A DNA stretch of 64,000 nucleotides from Streptomyces coeruleorubidus. GTDB taxonomy: Bacteria; Actinomycetota; Actinomycetes; Streptomycetales; Streptomycetaceae. Under the pieces are notes generated by a model. It searched no databases and was not told the DNA's origin. It saw only the letters and a list, made by a program, of their open reading frames with translations. The stretch lies in contig NZ_CP023694.1 in NCBI RefSeq assembly GCF_008705135.1, positions 3,887,001 through 3,951,000 of the forward strand, written 5' to 3'. Shown here piece by piece: positions 8,042-16,533 of the stretch (positions within the stretch are counted from its first letter, which is position 1; every line of letters starts with the position of its first letter). A program made the position numbers and the translations under genes.

Positions 8042-9433
8042 ATGGGCACACACATCGAGGCGGAAGAGGCGGACGGCACCGGCGCCGGGCGGGCGGCCCG
8101 GCGGGACGAGGCGGTGCAGGCCGCGGTGGAACAGGGGCTGCTCGGGCCCGACAGCCCGATCGTCGGGCTGCTGGACGTCACCGGAATCCGGGAGTCGGCG
8201 GCGGAGCTGCGGGCGGCGTTCGACGCGGTCGTGGCGCCGGGCACGCCCGTGCTGCACGCCTTCGCGGTGAAGGCGACCCCGCTGGTGCCGGTGCTGCGGC
8301 TGCTGCGCGAGGAGGGCGTCGGCGCCGAGGTGGCGAGCCCCGGCGAGCTGGCGCTGGCACGGGCGGCGGGGCTGGGCCCGGAGATGACGGTGCTGGACTC
8401 GCCGGCCAAGACGCCCGGGGAGCTGCGCGAGGCGCTGGCCCTGGGCATCGCCGTCAACGCGGACAATCCGCAGGAGCTGGACCGGATCGACGCCCTGATG
8501 AGGTCCGCCGCCAGCCGGTCGCCGCTCGGGATACGGGTGAACCCACAGATCGGCGGGGGTTCCATCGAGGCGACGTCCACGGCCACGGCGACGTCGAAGT
8601 TCGGAGTGGCGCTGCGCGACGAGGGCGCCCGGGAGTGGGTCGTCCGCGCGTATCTGGACCGGCCGTGGCTCACCCGGCTGCACGCGCACACCGGGTCCCA
8701 GGGGGTCCCGCTGTCCCTGATGGCGCGGGGCGTGGCGGAGACGTACGAGCTGGCGGAGGAGATCAACCGGCGGGCCGGGCGGCGACAGGTCGACACGCTC
8801 GACATCGGCGGCGGGCTGCCGGTGAACTTCGCGTCGGACGCGACGACGCCGACGTACGCGCAGTACGCGCGGACGCTGGCCGAGGAGGTGCCGGGGCTGT
8901 TCGACGGGCGGTACGGACTGGTGACGGAGTTCGGGCGGTCACTGCTGGCGAAGCACGGGACGGTCGTGGCGCGCGTCGAATACGCCAAGAGCGCGGGCGG
9001 CCGGCCGGTGGCGGTCACGCACGCGGGCGTGCAGGTCGCGACGCGGACGGTGTACGCGCCGGAAGCCTGGCCGCTGAGGATCGCCGCGTACGACTCCAAG
9101 GGGCGCCCGAAGGAGGGCCCGGCCGTCGTGCAAGACGTGGCCGGACCGGCGTGCTTCTCGGGCGACCTGCTGGCCGAGGGGTGTGCGCTGCCGCTGCTGG
9201 AGCAGGGAGACTTCGCGGCGGCGCTGGATACGGGGGCGTACTACTTCGCGCACCACTATGGCTACAACTCGCTGGTCCGGCCCGCTGTTCACGGCTTCGG
9301 GCCGGGCCGTGAGGGGCGTGTCGCCTTCGCGGTGGTGCGGGAGGCGCAGACGGTCGAGGAGGTCGTGGCGGAATCCGGAGGGGCTCAGGTCGATGCGCTG
9401 CTGGGCGGCCGGGCGCCGTGGGGACTTCCGTAG
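8042..9433 (+). CDS. Fold-III PLP-dependent decarboxylase (diaminopimelate/ornithine decarboxylase family)
   Basis: A 463-residue protein with the alanine-racemase-like PLP barrel. The PLP lysine is in HAFAVKATPLVPVL. HTGSQG, DIGGGLPVNF (phosphate-binding glycines) and GPACFSGDLLAEG (equivalent of the catalytic Cys-Glu-Ser segment) follow in family order, and the C-terminus has DTGAYYFAHHYGYNS. The Cys segment differs from the CESGD of true LysA enzymes, so the substrate is uncertain. The frame is open from 7913 but would run over the hut operator, so I place the start at the ATG at 8042. It is divergent from hutU and may share its control. Confidence 0.8.
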   Translation: MGTHIEAEEADGTGAGRAARRDEAVQAAVEQGLLGPDSPIVGLLDVTGIRESAAELRAAFDAVVAPGTPVLHAFAVKATPLVPVLRLLREEGVGAEVASPGELALARAAGLGPEMTVLDSPAKTPGELREALALGIAVNADNPQELDRIDALMRSAASRSPLGIRVNPQIGGGSIEATSTATATSKFGVALRDEGAREWVVRAYLDRPWLTRLHAHTGSQGVPLSLMARGVAETYELAEEINRRAGRRQVDTLDIGGGLPVNFASDATTPTYAQYARTLAEEVPGLFDGRYGLVTEFGRSLLAKHGTVVARVEYAKSAGGRPVAVTHAGVQVATRTVYAPEAWPLRIAAYDSKGRPKEGPAVVQDVAGPACFSGDLLAEGCALPLLEQGDFAAALDTGAYYFAHHYGYNSLVRPAVHGFGPGREGRVAFAVVREAQTVEEVVAESGGAQVDALLGGRAPWGLP

Positions 9434-9434
9434 C

Positions 9435-9510
9435 GCCCGGCTGCGGGGTCGTGGTGGCTGGTCGGGCCCGCGCGGCGGAGCCGTACGGCACAGCCCCACG
9501 CCCCTCCTGC
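9435..9510. repeat. Streptomyces dispersed intergenic element, TGGCTGGTCG type
   Basis: The stretch between two convergent genes contains GGTGGCTGGTCG, then GCGCGGCGGAGCCGTA, and ends with CACGCCCCT. I recognise this as one of the short GC-rich elements scattered between genes in many Streptomyces genomes. A related element is at 31216-31258. Copy number could not be checked here. Confidence 0.45.
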
Positions 9511-9524
9511 GCGAGCAAGCCCCC

Positions 9525-10109
9525 TCACACGAGCGCCGGCGTCTTCTTTCTCGCCCCGCCCGGTGCCGCGTCGCCCGCCGCGATGCCCGTGCTGCGGTAC
9601 GCCTTGACCCGCTTGCCCGCGGCGCCGCCCGCGCCCCCGCGCAGCCAGTCCACCCGCACCCACAGCAACACCTCGTCCGCGCGCTCGCGGCGGCCGAGCC
9701 ACGCGGCTTTCAGCCACAGCCCCGCGCCGCAGCCGGCCAGGAGCAGGCCGGCCGCGGCGGGTACGGCGAAGGCGCTGCCCAGGGCGGCGAGGAAGGCGAG
9801 GACGAGCCACCAGCGGTGGTGGCGGCGCCAGTTGCGTGATGTGACGGCGCGGTCCTGGAGGATGTCGTGCTTGCCGGCGCGGGCCGCGCAGGCGGCGAGG
9901 GTGACGTAGCGCTTGCGGCGCCCGTAGGCCACCGCGGCCGTCGCCAGGACGAACAGTGCCGCCCCGGCCAGGAGGCCGATGCGACGGCCCGTCAGTCCCG
10001 GGGGCAGCGAGCCGATGCCCGCCGCGACCACACCCAGCCACCACAGCGGTGCCGCCCCCGCCCGTACGACGACGGCCACCCGAGCCAGTCCCTGTCCTCC
10101 GCGCGTCAC
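9525..10109 (-). CDS. Integral membrane protein, unknown family
   Basis: A 194-residue protein with two pairs of membrane helices: APLWWLGVVAAGIGSL and IGLLAGAALFVLATAAVAYG, then WWLVLAFLAALGSAFAVPAA and a following hydrophobic run. A basic linker and a basic C-terminal tail flank them. An ATG at 10115 abuts GGAGG with no spacing, so the GTG at 10109, six bases from GGAGG, is the better start. Convergent with the decarboxylase gene. No function assigned. Confidence 0.7.
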   Translation of the reverse strand: MTRGGQGLARVAVVVRAGAAPLWWLGVVAAGIGSLPPGLTGRRIGLLAGAALFVLATAAVAYGRRKRYVTLAACAARAGKHDILQDRAVTSRNWRRHHRWWLVLAFLAALGSAFAVPAAAGLLLAGCGAGLWLKAAWLGRRERADEVLLWVRVDWLRGGAGGAAGKRVKAYRSTGIAAGDAAPGGARKKTPALV

Positions 10110-10211
10110 GTTCATCCTCCGTCCGGTCTGCGAAGCGCCTGAAGGGTGTTACAGGAGAAACACGTTAGCGACACAACGTGAGACGAGTCTGAGAATGCGG
10201 TGCCCGTACGG

Positions 10212-11054
10212 TCAGTCGACGAACAGCCCCCGGGCCGCCGCCTTCACGTCGAACTCCTCCAGTCGCGACTGGGCCTCCGGCAGGTCGTCGCACATCGCCT
10301 CCAGCAGGACCCGGCCGAGCAGCATCGGGGCGCAGGCCGTGTCGAAGGCGAGGCCGGTGCCGACGGCGGCGGGCAGCAGCAGGTCGGACACCTTGGCCAC
10401 CGGTGCGAAGGCGGAGTCGGCGACCGTGACGACGGTCAGCCCGGCCTGTCGGGCGTAGTCGAGGGTGTCGACGACCTCGCGGGGGTGCCGGGGCAGCGCG
10501 AAGCACAGCAGCGCGGTCGCACCGGCACGGACGGCGGCGTCGATGCGGTCGTGGACCATCGTGCCGCCCTCGTTGAGGAGCCGTACGTCGGAGTGGACCT
10601 TGGCGGCGAAGTAGGCGAAGCCGTGCGCCTGGGCGGCCGCCGCCCGCAGTCCGAGCACGGGGAGCGGCCGGGAGGCCGCGAGGAGGCGCCCCGCCCGCTG
10701 CACGGGTCGGGGGTCGGCCAGGGCCTCCGCCAGGTGCCTCAGGTTCTCGATCTCGGCCTCGACGGCCTGCTGGTACTCGTTGTAGGACCCGGCGTCCGCG
10801 GCGGGCTCGGCGGGGGCGACCTCGCGCAGGTGGCGGCGCAGGGCCGGGTAGCCGTCGAAGCCGAGGGCGACGGCGAAACGGGTCACGGACGGCTGGCTGA
10901 CCCCGGCCAGCTCGGCGAGCTCCACGCTCGACAGGAACGGCACGTCGGCGGCGCGCCGCACCATGCTGTGCGCGATGCGCCGCTGGGTCGGCGTCAGCCG
11001 GTGCCCCTCGAAGAGCGCCTGCAACCGCGCGGCAGGGCTGTCGGTCGCGCTCAT
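10212..11054 (-). CDS. MurR/RpiR-family transcriptional regulator
   Basis: A 280-residue repressor or activator with an N-terminal RpiR helix-turn-helix (LSSVELAELAGVSQPSVTRF, about residues 42-61) and a C-terminal SIS sugar-phosphate-binding domain (from about residue 120; LPVLGLRAAAAQAHGFAYFA). The family usually senses phosphosugars. The frame is open far upstream, but GAGGGGGAGC before the ATG at 11054 fixes the start. Its promoter contains a perfect 20-bp inverted repeat (11091-11110), which is probably its own operator. The divergent neighbour is the first gene of the metal block, so a link to metals is possible but unsupported. Confidence 0.88.
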   Translation of the reverse strand: MSATDSPAARLQALFEGHRLTPTQRRIAHSMVRRAADVPFLSSVELAELAGVSQPSVTRFAVALGFDGYPALRRHLREVAPAEPAADAGSYNEYQQAVEAEIENLRHLAEALADPRPVQRAGRLLAASRPLPVLGLRAAAAQAHGFAYFAAKVHSDVRLLNEGGTMVHDRIDAAVRAGATALLCFALPRHPREVVDTLDYARQAGLTVVTVADSAFAPVAKVSDLLLPAAVGTGLAFDTACAPMLLGRVLLEAMCDDLPEAQSRLEEFDVKAAARGLFVD

Positions 11055-11073
11055 GACGTGCTCCCCCTCGCCT

Positions 11074-11110
11074 ATGCAGTAGCTGAGGATTCTGCATGAG
11101 CATATGCAGA
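11074..11110. promoter_or_regulatory. Operator cluster upstream of the RpiR-type regulator
   Basis: TCTGCAT at 11091-11097 and ATGCAGA at 11104-11110 form a perfect 7-bp inverted repeat with a 6-base spacer. A further direct half-site ATGCAG at 11074-11079 lies exactly 30 bp (about three turns) from the last arm. Most likely the autoregulatory binding site of the adjacent regulator. Confidence 0.65.
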
Positions 11111-11169
11111 CCGGCAAGCGGGACCGAAGAGCCGGCCCTGCCGCTGAACGTCTCTCGACACTCCAACGT

Positions 11170-11187
11170 ACTAAGGACATCCGTAGT
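11170..11187. promoter_or_regulatory. 18-bp imperfect palindrome before the DUF5134 gene
   Basis: ACTAAGGACATCCGTAGT is symmetric except for one pair and the two central bases, and ends 17 bp before the ATG at 11205. The ACTA...TAGT ends resemble operators of the BlaI/CopY family, and a BlaI-type regulator is encoded at 22134-22526 in the same metal block. Confidence 0.5.
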
Positions 11188-11204
11188 CGATGCGGAGGGC
11201 AGCG

Positions 11205-12101
11205 ATGGGAAGTCCGAACCTCAACTGGATGCTGGCGGCGGTCGCCGCACTCGTGGCCGTCGTGAGCGCGGCCCGGCTGGCAGCCGCCGACAGCGGAGAG
11301 GCCCGGTTCGCGGCCGGAGGCGATCTCGTCATGGCCGGTGGCATGGCCGCGATGTTCCTGCCCGCGACGGCGGCCGGCTTCGGCGACCACGGTCTGTGGT
11401 GGGTGGGGGTCTTCACCGCCGTCGGCCTGGGTGGCGTGGCCCTGTCCGTGCGCCACGCCCGGCTGCACGGCTGGCGACACGGCCGCCGCTGGGCGCATCA
11501 CATCATCGGCAGTGCCGCCATGGTGATCATGACGCTCGCCATGCCGGGTACGAACTCCGCGCCGGTCCTCGCGTTGGGCGGGCACTCGATGGCCGGCATG
11601 GGTCACGGGCACGGGCACGGTTCCGACACCGTGGGGGCGGCGGGCACGGCCGGGATGGAGGGCATGGACCACTCCTCGGGGACGACCGCCCACGACATGA
11701 CGAGCGGCGCGGCCCACAGCCCCGCGTCGGCGGACTCCACTTCCGTGTGGCGTGCCGTCTTGCTCGCCCTCGCCGTGTACTTCCTGCTGTCGATCGTCGC
11801 GGCCGTCCGGGCGCGGCTCCGTGGCACCGACCGGCCGGCGGGAGCGGGCCGCGCCGCGGGCAAGGGCCGCTGGGCGCGGCGGTTCCTCGCCCTGCCCGAC
11901 GCGATCGTGGTGTTCGCCGCGTCCCTGGCCCTCTCCGTCTGGGACAGGGCACGGCCGGGAGGCGACCGGCGCCGGGCCCACGCGGCAGCGGGCAGCCGAA
12001 GCCGCCGTCGCCCACCGGGCACGTCACCGGGCGCGGCGCTGACGGCCCACATCGGCATGGGCGGCACGATGTGCGCCATGCTCGTCATGATGGCCGCCTG
12101 A
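11205..12101 (+). CDS. DUF5134-type multi-pass membrane protein
   Basis: A 298-residue protein beginning with membrane helices (MLAAVAALVAVVSAARLAAA; DLVMAGGMAAMFLPATAAG; GLWWVGVFTAVGLGGVALSV). A His/Met-rich loop follows (MAGMGHGHGHG, MEGMDHSS), then another helix, and the protein ends with AHIGMGGTMCAMLVMMAA, a Met-rich helix typical of DUF5134. His and Met clusters suggest copper binding at the cell surface. GGAGG at 11194-11198 selects the ATG at 11205 over that at 11190. The stretch from about residue 255 (WDRARPGGDRRRAHAA) is unusually Arg-rich for this family and may reflect local frame damage. Confidence 0.72.
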   Translation: MGSPNLNWMLAAVAALVAVVSAARLAAADSGEARFAAGGDLVMAGGMAAMFLPATAAGFGDHGLWWVGVFTAVGLGGVALSVRHARLHGWRHGRRWAHHIIGSAAMVIMTLAMPGTNSAPVLALGGHSMAGMGHGHGHGSDTVGAAGTAGMEGMDHSSGTTAHDMTSGAAHSPASADSTSVWRAVLLALAVYFLLSIVAAVRARLRGTDRPAGAGRAAGKGRWARRFLALPDAIVVFAASLALSVWDRARPGGDRRRAHAAAGSRSRRRPPGTSPGAALTAHIGMGGTMCAMLVMMAA

Positions 12102-12115
12102 CCACCCGTCGCGGA

Positions 12116-12463
12116 TCAGTGGCCGCCGCTCGACGTGACGGCCAGGCGCTTCTCGAACACCCGGTCCGGGTGGCGGCGAGGCCATGCTCTGCCGCGACGG
12201 CGGTGAGCGCCTGCGGCCGGCCGCCCGGCAGGGTGGAGACCTTCTTCCACGTGGTGCCGCCGTCCGTGCTGCGGTTGAGGCCGCCGGAGCTGTCGATGCC
12301 GTAGAGGCCGTCCTTGGCGGTCCAGGAGAGGAAGGCCATCACCGGCCCCCTCCCCGGGGCGCCCTGCTGTCGCCCACCGGCTCGGGCTCCCCCTTGGGGC
12401 CGGGGGTGATGTGCGAGCCGGTCGGGTCTCTGCCGTCTCCGCTGTCGGAGCATGAGGCCAGGG
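12116..12463 (-). pseudogene. Remnant of a BNR-repeat (F510_1955/sialidase-like) lipoprotein gene
   Basis: Three pieces on the minus strand make sense only as a broken gene. From 12463 one frame reads VTLTLASCSDSGDG, a lipoprotein signal with lipobox LASC, and stops near 12343. A second frame then reads AFLSWTAKDGLYGIDSSGG and LNRSTDGGTTWKK, the C-terminal BNR repeat of such proteins. Near 12170 the frame shifts again to end VFEKRLAVTSSGGH. Most of the beta-propeller is missing. Such lipoproteins commonly lie next to DUF305 genes, as here. Deletion plus a one-base shift is the simplest reading. Confidence 0.6.
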
Positions 12464-12470
12464 TGAGGGT

Positions 12471-12514
12471 GACCGCCCGGGCTCCTCGGGTGCGCCTCGG
12501 AGCCCCGGGCGGTC
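12471..12514 (-). terminator. Strong hairpin after the DUF305 gene
   Basis: GACCGCCCGGGCTCC (12471-12485) pairs with GGAGCCCCGGGCGGTC (12499-12514) with one bulged base. It begins 16 bp past the DUF305 stop. Confidence 0.7.
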
Positions 12515-12529
12515 GGTGGGTGATGCGGA

Positions 12530-13216
12530 TCAGAGCCGGTCGAGGATCTTCTCGAACTTCTCGACCTCGGCGGACTGGGTCCTCACGACGTCGGCGGCGA
12601 GCTTCTTGGCCGTGGCGTCACGGCCCTTCTTCTGCTCGTCCTCCGCCATGGTGATCGCGCCCTTGTGGTGCTCGATCATCAACTCCGCGAACATCCGGTC
12701 GAACTCGGTGCCCTTGGCGGCCTCGAGCTTCTTCATGTCCTCGTCGGACATCATTCCGGACATCCCCGACCCGTGATCCATGCCGCCGGACCCGTGGTCC
12801 ATGCCGGGCATGCTCTCCCCGGCGGACTCCGGCTTGCCCCAGGCCTTCAGCCAGGACTTCATGGTCCGGATCTCGGGGTCCTGGGCCTTCTCGATGTCCG
12901 CGGCCAGGCTCTTGATCTCCGCGTCGGAGGCCCGGCCGTCCGCGAGCTCGGACATCTCCAGGGCCTGCTCGTGGTGCGGGATCATCATCTGCGCGAACAT
13001 GACGTCCGCGTCGTTGAACGCGCCGGGCGCCGCGCTCTCCCCCGTCGCCCGGGTCGGCGAGGCGGAGGCGGAGGCGGAGCTGCCGCTCCCGTGGTCCATG
13101 CCCTTCATGTCGTCCCCGCCGCAGGCGGCGAGCAGCAGCCCGCCCGCTGTGATGGCGCCCACCACCGCGAGACGGCTGCTCAGGCGGCGGTTGAGGGCGT
13201 GCTTGTAGGCAGTCAT
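12530..13216 (-). CDS. DUF305 metal-related lipoprotein
   Basis: A 228-residue exported lipoprotein with a signal peptide ending in the lipobox LLLAAC (Cys32) and a Ser/Ala linker. Two DUF305 ferritin-like four-helix halves follow: MFAQMMIPHHEQALEMSELA and MFAELMIEHHKGAITMAEDE, each with the HHEQA/HHKGA signature. Between them is a Met/His-rich loop (MPGMDHGSGG, MDHGSGMSGMM). The family is common in copper-resistance clusters and probably binds metal outside the membrane. AGAGG precedes the ATG at 13216. It sits between a broken BNR lipoprotein gene and the DUF6153 gene. Confidence 0.9.
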   Translation of the reverse strand: MTAYKHALNRRLSSRLAVVGAITAGGLLLAACGGDDMKGMDHGSGSSASASASPTRATGESAAPGAFNDADVMFAQMMIPHHEQALEMSELADGRASDAEIKSLAADIEKAQDPEIRTMKSWLKAWGKPESAGESMPGMDHGSGGMDHGSGMSGMMSDEDMKKLEAAKGTEFDRMFAELMIEHHKGAITMAEDEQKKGRDATAKKLAADVVRTQSAEVEKFEKILDRL

Positions 13217-13304
13217 GTGCGGAATACCTCTTGTCGTCAGTTTCTGGCTGTGCGGAGTGGGCGTCTGCGCGGGCAGCACTGAAGGGGCCGCGCGGCGGTT
13301 CGGC

Positions 13305-13757
13305 CTATATCCGCAGAACTGACAACTGGGAGAGGAGCGGTCTCGGCGGCGGAGTGCCCGGGCGCGCCAAGGCCATCGATCGAGCGAGCAGGGCGGTCAG
13401 CCGCTCGTGCCTGCGGACCACCAGCGCATGCAGGAACAGCCCGATCAGCCACACGGTGAGAACCGCCAGGCACACGGACATCGGATCCATGCCGCCGGGG
13501 AGCTCGTGCACCGGCGACTTGGCGGCCGACGCCGCGCTCCCGTGCTCGGGCGCGGGGTCGTCCAGGGGCGCGGTGTTCCGGGCCATGCTGTCGTGTCGGG
13601 CGCCTTCGGCACCGGCGACAGCGCCGGCCATGCCAGGCCCGTGCGACTCCTCCGGGTGGCCGAGCGTGTGCATGGCGAATACGCCCAGCGTGAGCATGAC
13701 GACCAACAGGAGGTACCCGAAGGCCCCGCCTGCCCGCAGCCGCCCGCTCTTGGTCAA
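13305..13757 (-). CDS. DUF6153-type membrane protein
   Basis: A 150-residue protein with an N-terminal helix (GYLLLVVMLTLGVFAMHTLGHP), a His/Met-containing outer loop and a second helix (MDPMSVCLAVLTVWLIGLF). The HTLGHP and MDPMSVC segments are typical of DUF6153. The only start with a good ribosome site (GGAGGGCGAG) is the TTG at 13757. It probably forms a unit with the DUF305 gene downstream (88 bp). Function unknown; the loop suggests metal binding. Confidence 0.78.
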   Translation of the reverse strand: MTKSGRLRAGGAFGYLLLVVMLTLGVFAMHTLGHPEESHGPGMAGAVAGAEGARHDSMARNTAPLDDPAPEHGSAASAAKSPVHELPGGMDPMSVCLAVLTVWLIGLFLHALVVRRHERLTALLARSMALARPGTPPPRPLLSQLSVLRI

Positions 13758-13792
13758 CTCGCCCTCCGTACTCGACCGTACCGGAATACTAC

Positions 13793-13810
13793 TAAGTCAG
13801 TTGGGACTTA
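13793..13810. promoter_or_regulatory. Inverted repeat before the DUF6153 gene
   Basis: TAAGTC-N6-GACTTA (13793-13798 and 13805-13810) is a perfect repeat 36 bp upstream of the TTG start at 13757. TACTAC lies directly left of it. A plausible operator, regulator unknown. Confidence 0.5.
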
Positions 13811-13947
13811 ACCGCCACCGCTCGGATTCGGACGAGTCCTGGCCCTCGTACGCCTCTTGTCGCCCTGCTCGGCCTCGTCGACGCCGGGACAGGGCCAGGC
13901 GCGGGCCACCGTGCGGTGCCCCGCCCCTGGTCCTGAGGACCGGTGGG

Positions 13948-15250
13948 TCAGACGCTCGCGGCCAGCGGCTCCGAAGCGGGCTGTGCCGCCAGCCGGCCGG
14001 TGCGGTGCAGGCCGTACAGGGCGGCGGCGCACGCCAGGCCGAGCACGGTCAGCGCGATCCACGGCAGCGCGGGCATCCCGGCCGCCCGCGCGGCGTCGAG
14101 CGCGGCGCCCGTGCCCAGGTTCCCGACGGTGATGCCCATGCCGCAGATCGTGTTGTACAGGCCGTAGTGGGTGGCGACGAGGCGGTCACCGGAGAGGCGG
14201 ACGATGGTGTCCATCTCGAACGGGTAGGCGATCATCGTGCCGATGGCCAGCAGCAGCGCGGCGAGCGTCGGCGGAACCGCCGCGAGCAGCCACAGCCCGA
14301 TCCCGGACTCCGGTACGGGCACGGCGGTGGCGAGCAGGAGAGGCACGAAGGCCAGGCCCATCGCCGCCAGCCCGCGCACGAGCGCCTGGCCGGGCTCGTA
14401 GCGCGCCTTGCACCATGCCGTCACCCGTGTCTGGCCGAGGATCGTGGTCAGCCCGGAGACGGCGAAGAGCATCGCCACCGCCGCCGTGCCGGACTCCCCC
14501 TCGCCGCCGAGCCGGCGCACCTCAAGCGGCAGCGCCAGGTAGACCTGGAAGGACAGGACGTACGAGCCGATCATGGCGACGGAGAAGAGCAGGAACGGCC
14601 GGTTGGCGAGGATGCCGCGCCACTGGGCGAACACGCCCTGACCGCCGTCGCCGTCCTGCCGCTTGGCGTCCTCGGGCCGCCGGGCGGGCAGCGCGCGGAT
14701 CTGTACGACGCTCAGCAGCGCGAAGATCGCGGCGGACACCAGGCAGGTGACGCGGAAGTCCACACCGGTCAGCACCATGCCCGCCAGCGGGCCCAGCAGG
14801 ATGCCCGCCTGGTAGAACACGTTGAACAACGCGAACGCCTCGACCCTGCGCTCGCCCGCGTCCGCCGCGAGGTACGCCCGTACGGCCGGGTTGAACAGCG
14901 CCCACGGCCAGCCCGGTGGCCGCGGAGGCGGCGAGCAGGGCGGGCAGGGAATCGACCAGTCCGAGCGTCGCGAAGCCGAGGGTGCGCAGCACGCACCCGG
15001 CGACGATCATCGGCTTGTAGCCGAGCCGGTCGGCGAGCGTGCCGCCGACCAGGAACATGCCCTGCTGGCTGAAGTTCCGTACGCCGAGGACGAGTCCGAC
15101 GATCCAGCCGGCCAGCCCGAGGGTGCCGGAGAGGTGGGCGGCCAGGTAGGGCATCAGCATGTAGAAGCCGAGGTTGATGGTGAACTGGTTCACCATCAGC
15201 AGCTGGACGCTGCGTTCGTACGACCGGACCTGGGTGAGCAGCCCCTTCAC
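13948..15250 (-). pseudogene. Frameshifted MFS efflux transporter
   Basis: An MFS exporter of about 430 residues split between two frames. The N-terminal part starts at the GTG at 15250 (GGAGGAGGG before it; GTGA overlap with the upstream gene) and carries NFSQQGMFLVGGTLADRLGY, the loop 2-3 motif. It reads in frame to about 14920. There the expected LFNPAVRAYL appears only in another frame, which continues as FNVFYQAGILLGPLAGMVLT to the stop at 13948. A two-base loss or one-base gain in GTGGGCGCTGTTC would explain it. Codon use is normal on both sides, so the break is recent or a sequencing error. Confidence 0.85.
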
Positions 15251-16389
15251 CGGCCCTCCTCCGTGGCGTCGGACTCGCCGCCGGGCAGGTCCCCGGCGTC
15301 GTCCTGCTCCTGGCTCCGCAGGGTGAGGGGATCGACCACGGTGGTGCACCGGGTCCAGCGGGTGACCTCCTTCTCGTCCAGGCGGCCGATCAGCTCCGGT
15401 TCGGGCGACGGTGGCGAGTCCAGCAGGCCGTGGGCGGCGCAGTAGTCGTCGTCGTAGACCGTTCCCAGGTAGCGCTGCGGGCCGTCGGGGAAGATCGCGA
15501 CGATCCGTGCGTCCGCGGGCATCGTCCGGGCCAGCCAGCCGGCCACCAGCGCGACCGCGCCGACGCTCCACCCGCCGGTGGCGTAGTGGGAGGCGGCCAG
15601 TTGGCGGCACGTCCACACGGCCTCGCGCGGGGCGACCCAGTGCACCTCGGTGAAGTTCTCGTAGGCGACGTTGCGGGGGTAGATGCTGGAGCCGAGTCCG
15701 CGCATCAGCCGGGGCCGGGCGGGCTGGCCGAAGATCGTCGAACCGGTCGTGTCCACGCCGACGACGGTCAGCTCCGGGTAGAGCTGGCGCAGGACCCGGG
15801 AGACGCCGGCCGAGTGGCCGCCGGTGCCGACGCTGCACACCAGTACGTCGATGTGGCCCAGCTCGGAGGCGAGTTCGAGGGCCAGCGGGGTGTAGGCGGC
15901 GACGTTGTCGGGGTTGCTGTACTGGTCCGGGCACCAGGAGCCGGGGTGCTGCTCCAGCAGCCGCTGGACGCGTTCGCGGCGGGCCTGCTGCCAGCCGCCC
16001 GTGGGGTGCGGCTCGGAGACGACGTTGACCTGGGCTCCGTACGCGGTCAGCAGCCGGGTCATGGACAGCTCAAGACCCGGGTCGGTGACCAGGGTGACCG
16101 GGTGGCCGTACACCATTCCGGCCAGAGCCAGTCCCAGGCCCAGGGTGCCGCTGGTGGACTCGATGATCCGTCCGCCGGGCCGCAGGTCGCCACGGGCCCG
16201 GGCCCGCTCCACCATGTGCAGCCCCGGACGGTCCTTGATGCCGCCGGGGTTGAACCCTTCGAGCTTCGCCCAGAAGCCGCGTCCGGCCGGGGCCAGCGGC
16301 TCCGACACCCGCAGCAGCGGGGTGTTGCCCACCAGCCCGGACAGGGCGGACCGGCCCGAGGGGATCGCGGCCTTGGTCAATGACTGCAT
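15247..16389 (-). CDS. PLP-dependent cysteine-synthase-like enzyme
   Basis: A 380-residue fold-II PLP enzyme of the CysK/CysM/SbnA group. The PLP lysine lies in NPGGIKDRPG, and the phosphate loop is VGTGGHSAGVS. The usual PTSGNTG substrate loop is replaced by STSGTLGLGLA, so it is unlikely to be a standard cysteine synthase. The start could be 16446, 16434 or 16389. I prefer 16389, because an inverted repeat covers 16412-16435, but its ribosome site is weak. It is coupled to the MFS gene (GTGA overlap): enzyme plus exporter suggests a small amino-acid-derived metabolite, possibly a metallophore precursor (inference). Confidence 0.75.
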   Translation of the reverse strand: MQSLTKAAIPSGRSALSGLVGNTPLLRVSEPLAPAGRGFWAKLEGFNPGGIKDRPGLHMVERARARGDLRPGGRIIESTSGTLGLGLALAGMVYGHPVTLVTDPGLELSMTRLLTAYGAQVNVVSEPHPTGGWQQARRERVQRLLEQHPGSWCPDQYSNPDNVAAYTPLALELASELGHIDVLVCSVGTGGHSAGVSRVLRQLYPELTVVGVDTTGSTIFGQPARPRLMRGLGSSIYPRNVAYENFTEVHWVAPREAVWTCRQLAASHYATGGWSVGAVALVAGWLARTMPADARIVAIFPDGPQRYLGTVYDDDYCAAHGLLDSPPSPEPELIGRLDEKEVTRWTRCTTVVDPLTLRSQEQDDAGDLPGGESDATEEGR

Positions 16390-16411
16390 GTCTGTGTGTT
16401 CACTCTCGCTC

Positions 16412-16435
16412 GATGAATGCCGGTGCGGGTTCATC
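16412..16435. promoter_or_regulatory. Inverted repeat at the start of the enzyme/MFS operon
   Basis: GATGAA-N12-TTCATC (16412-16417, 16430-16435) is a perfect repeat covering the upstream alternative start codons. A possible operator for a metal-responsive repressor. Confidence 0.45.
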
Positions 16436-16533
16436 TCGCGCCCCATGGCGAGGCGGCGGACGCGGACTGCGGGTCCGCGCTCACGCCCTGGGCACGCGGC
16501 AGCCGTAAGGTCGGTCGGCTGCGAGCGGGTGGT

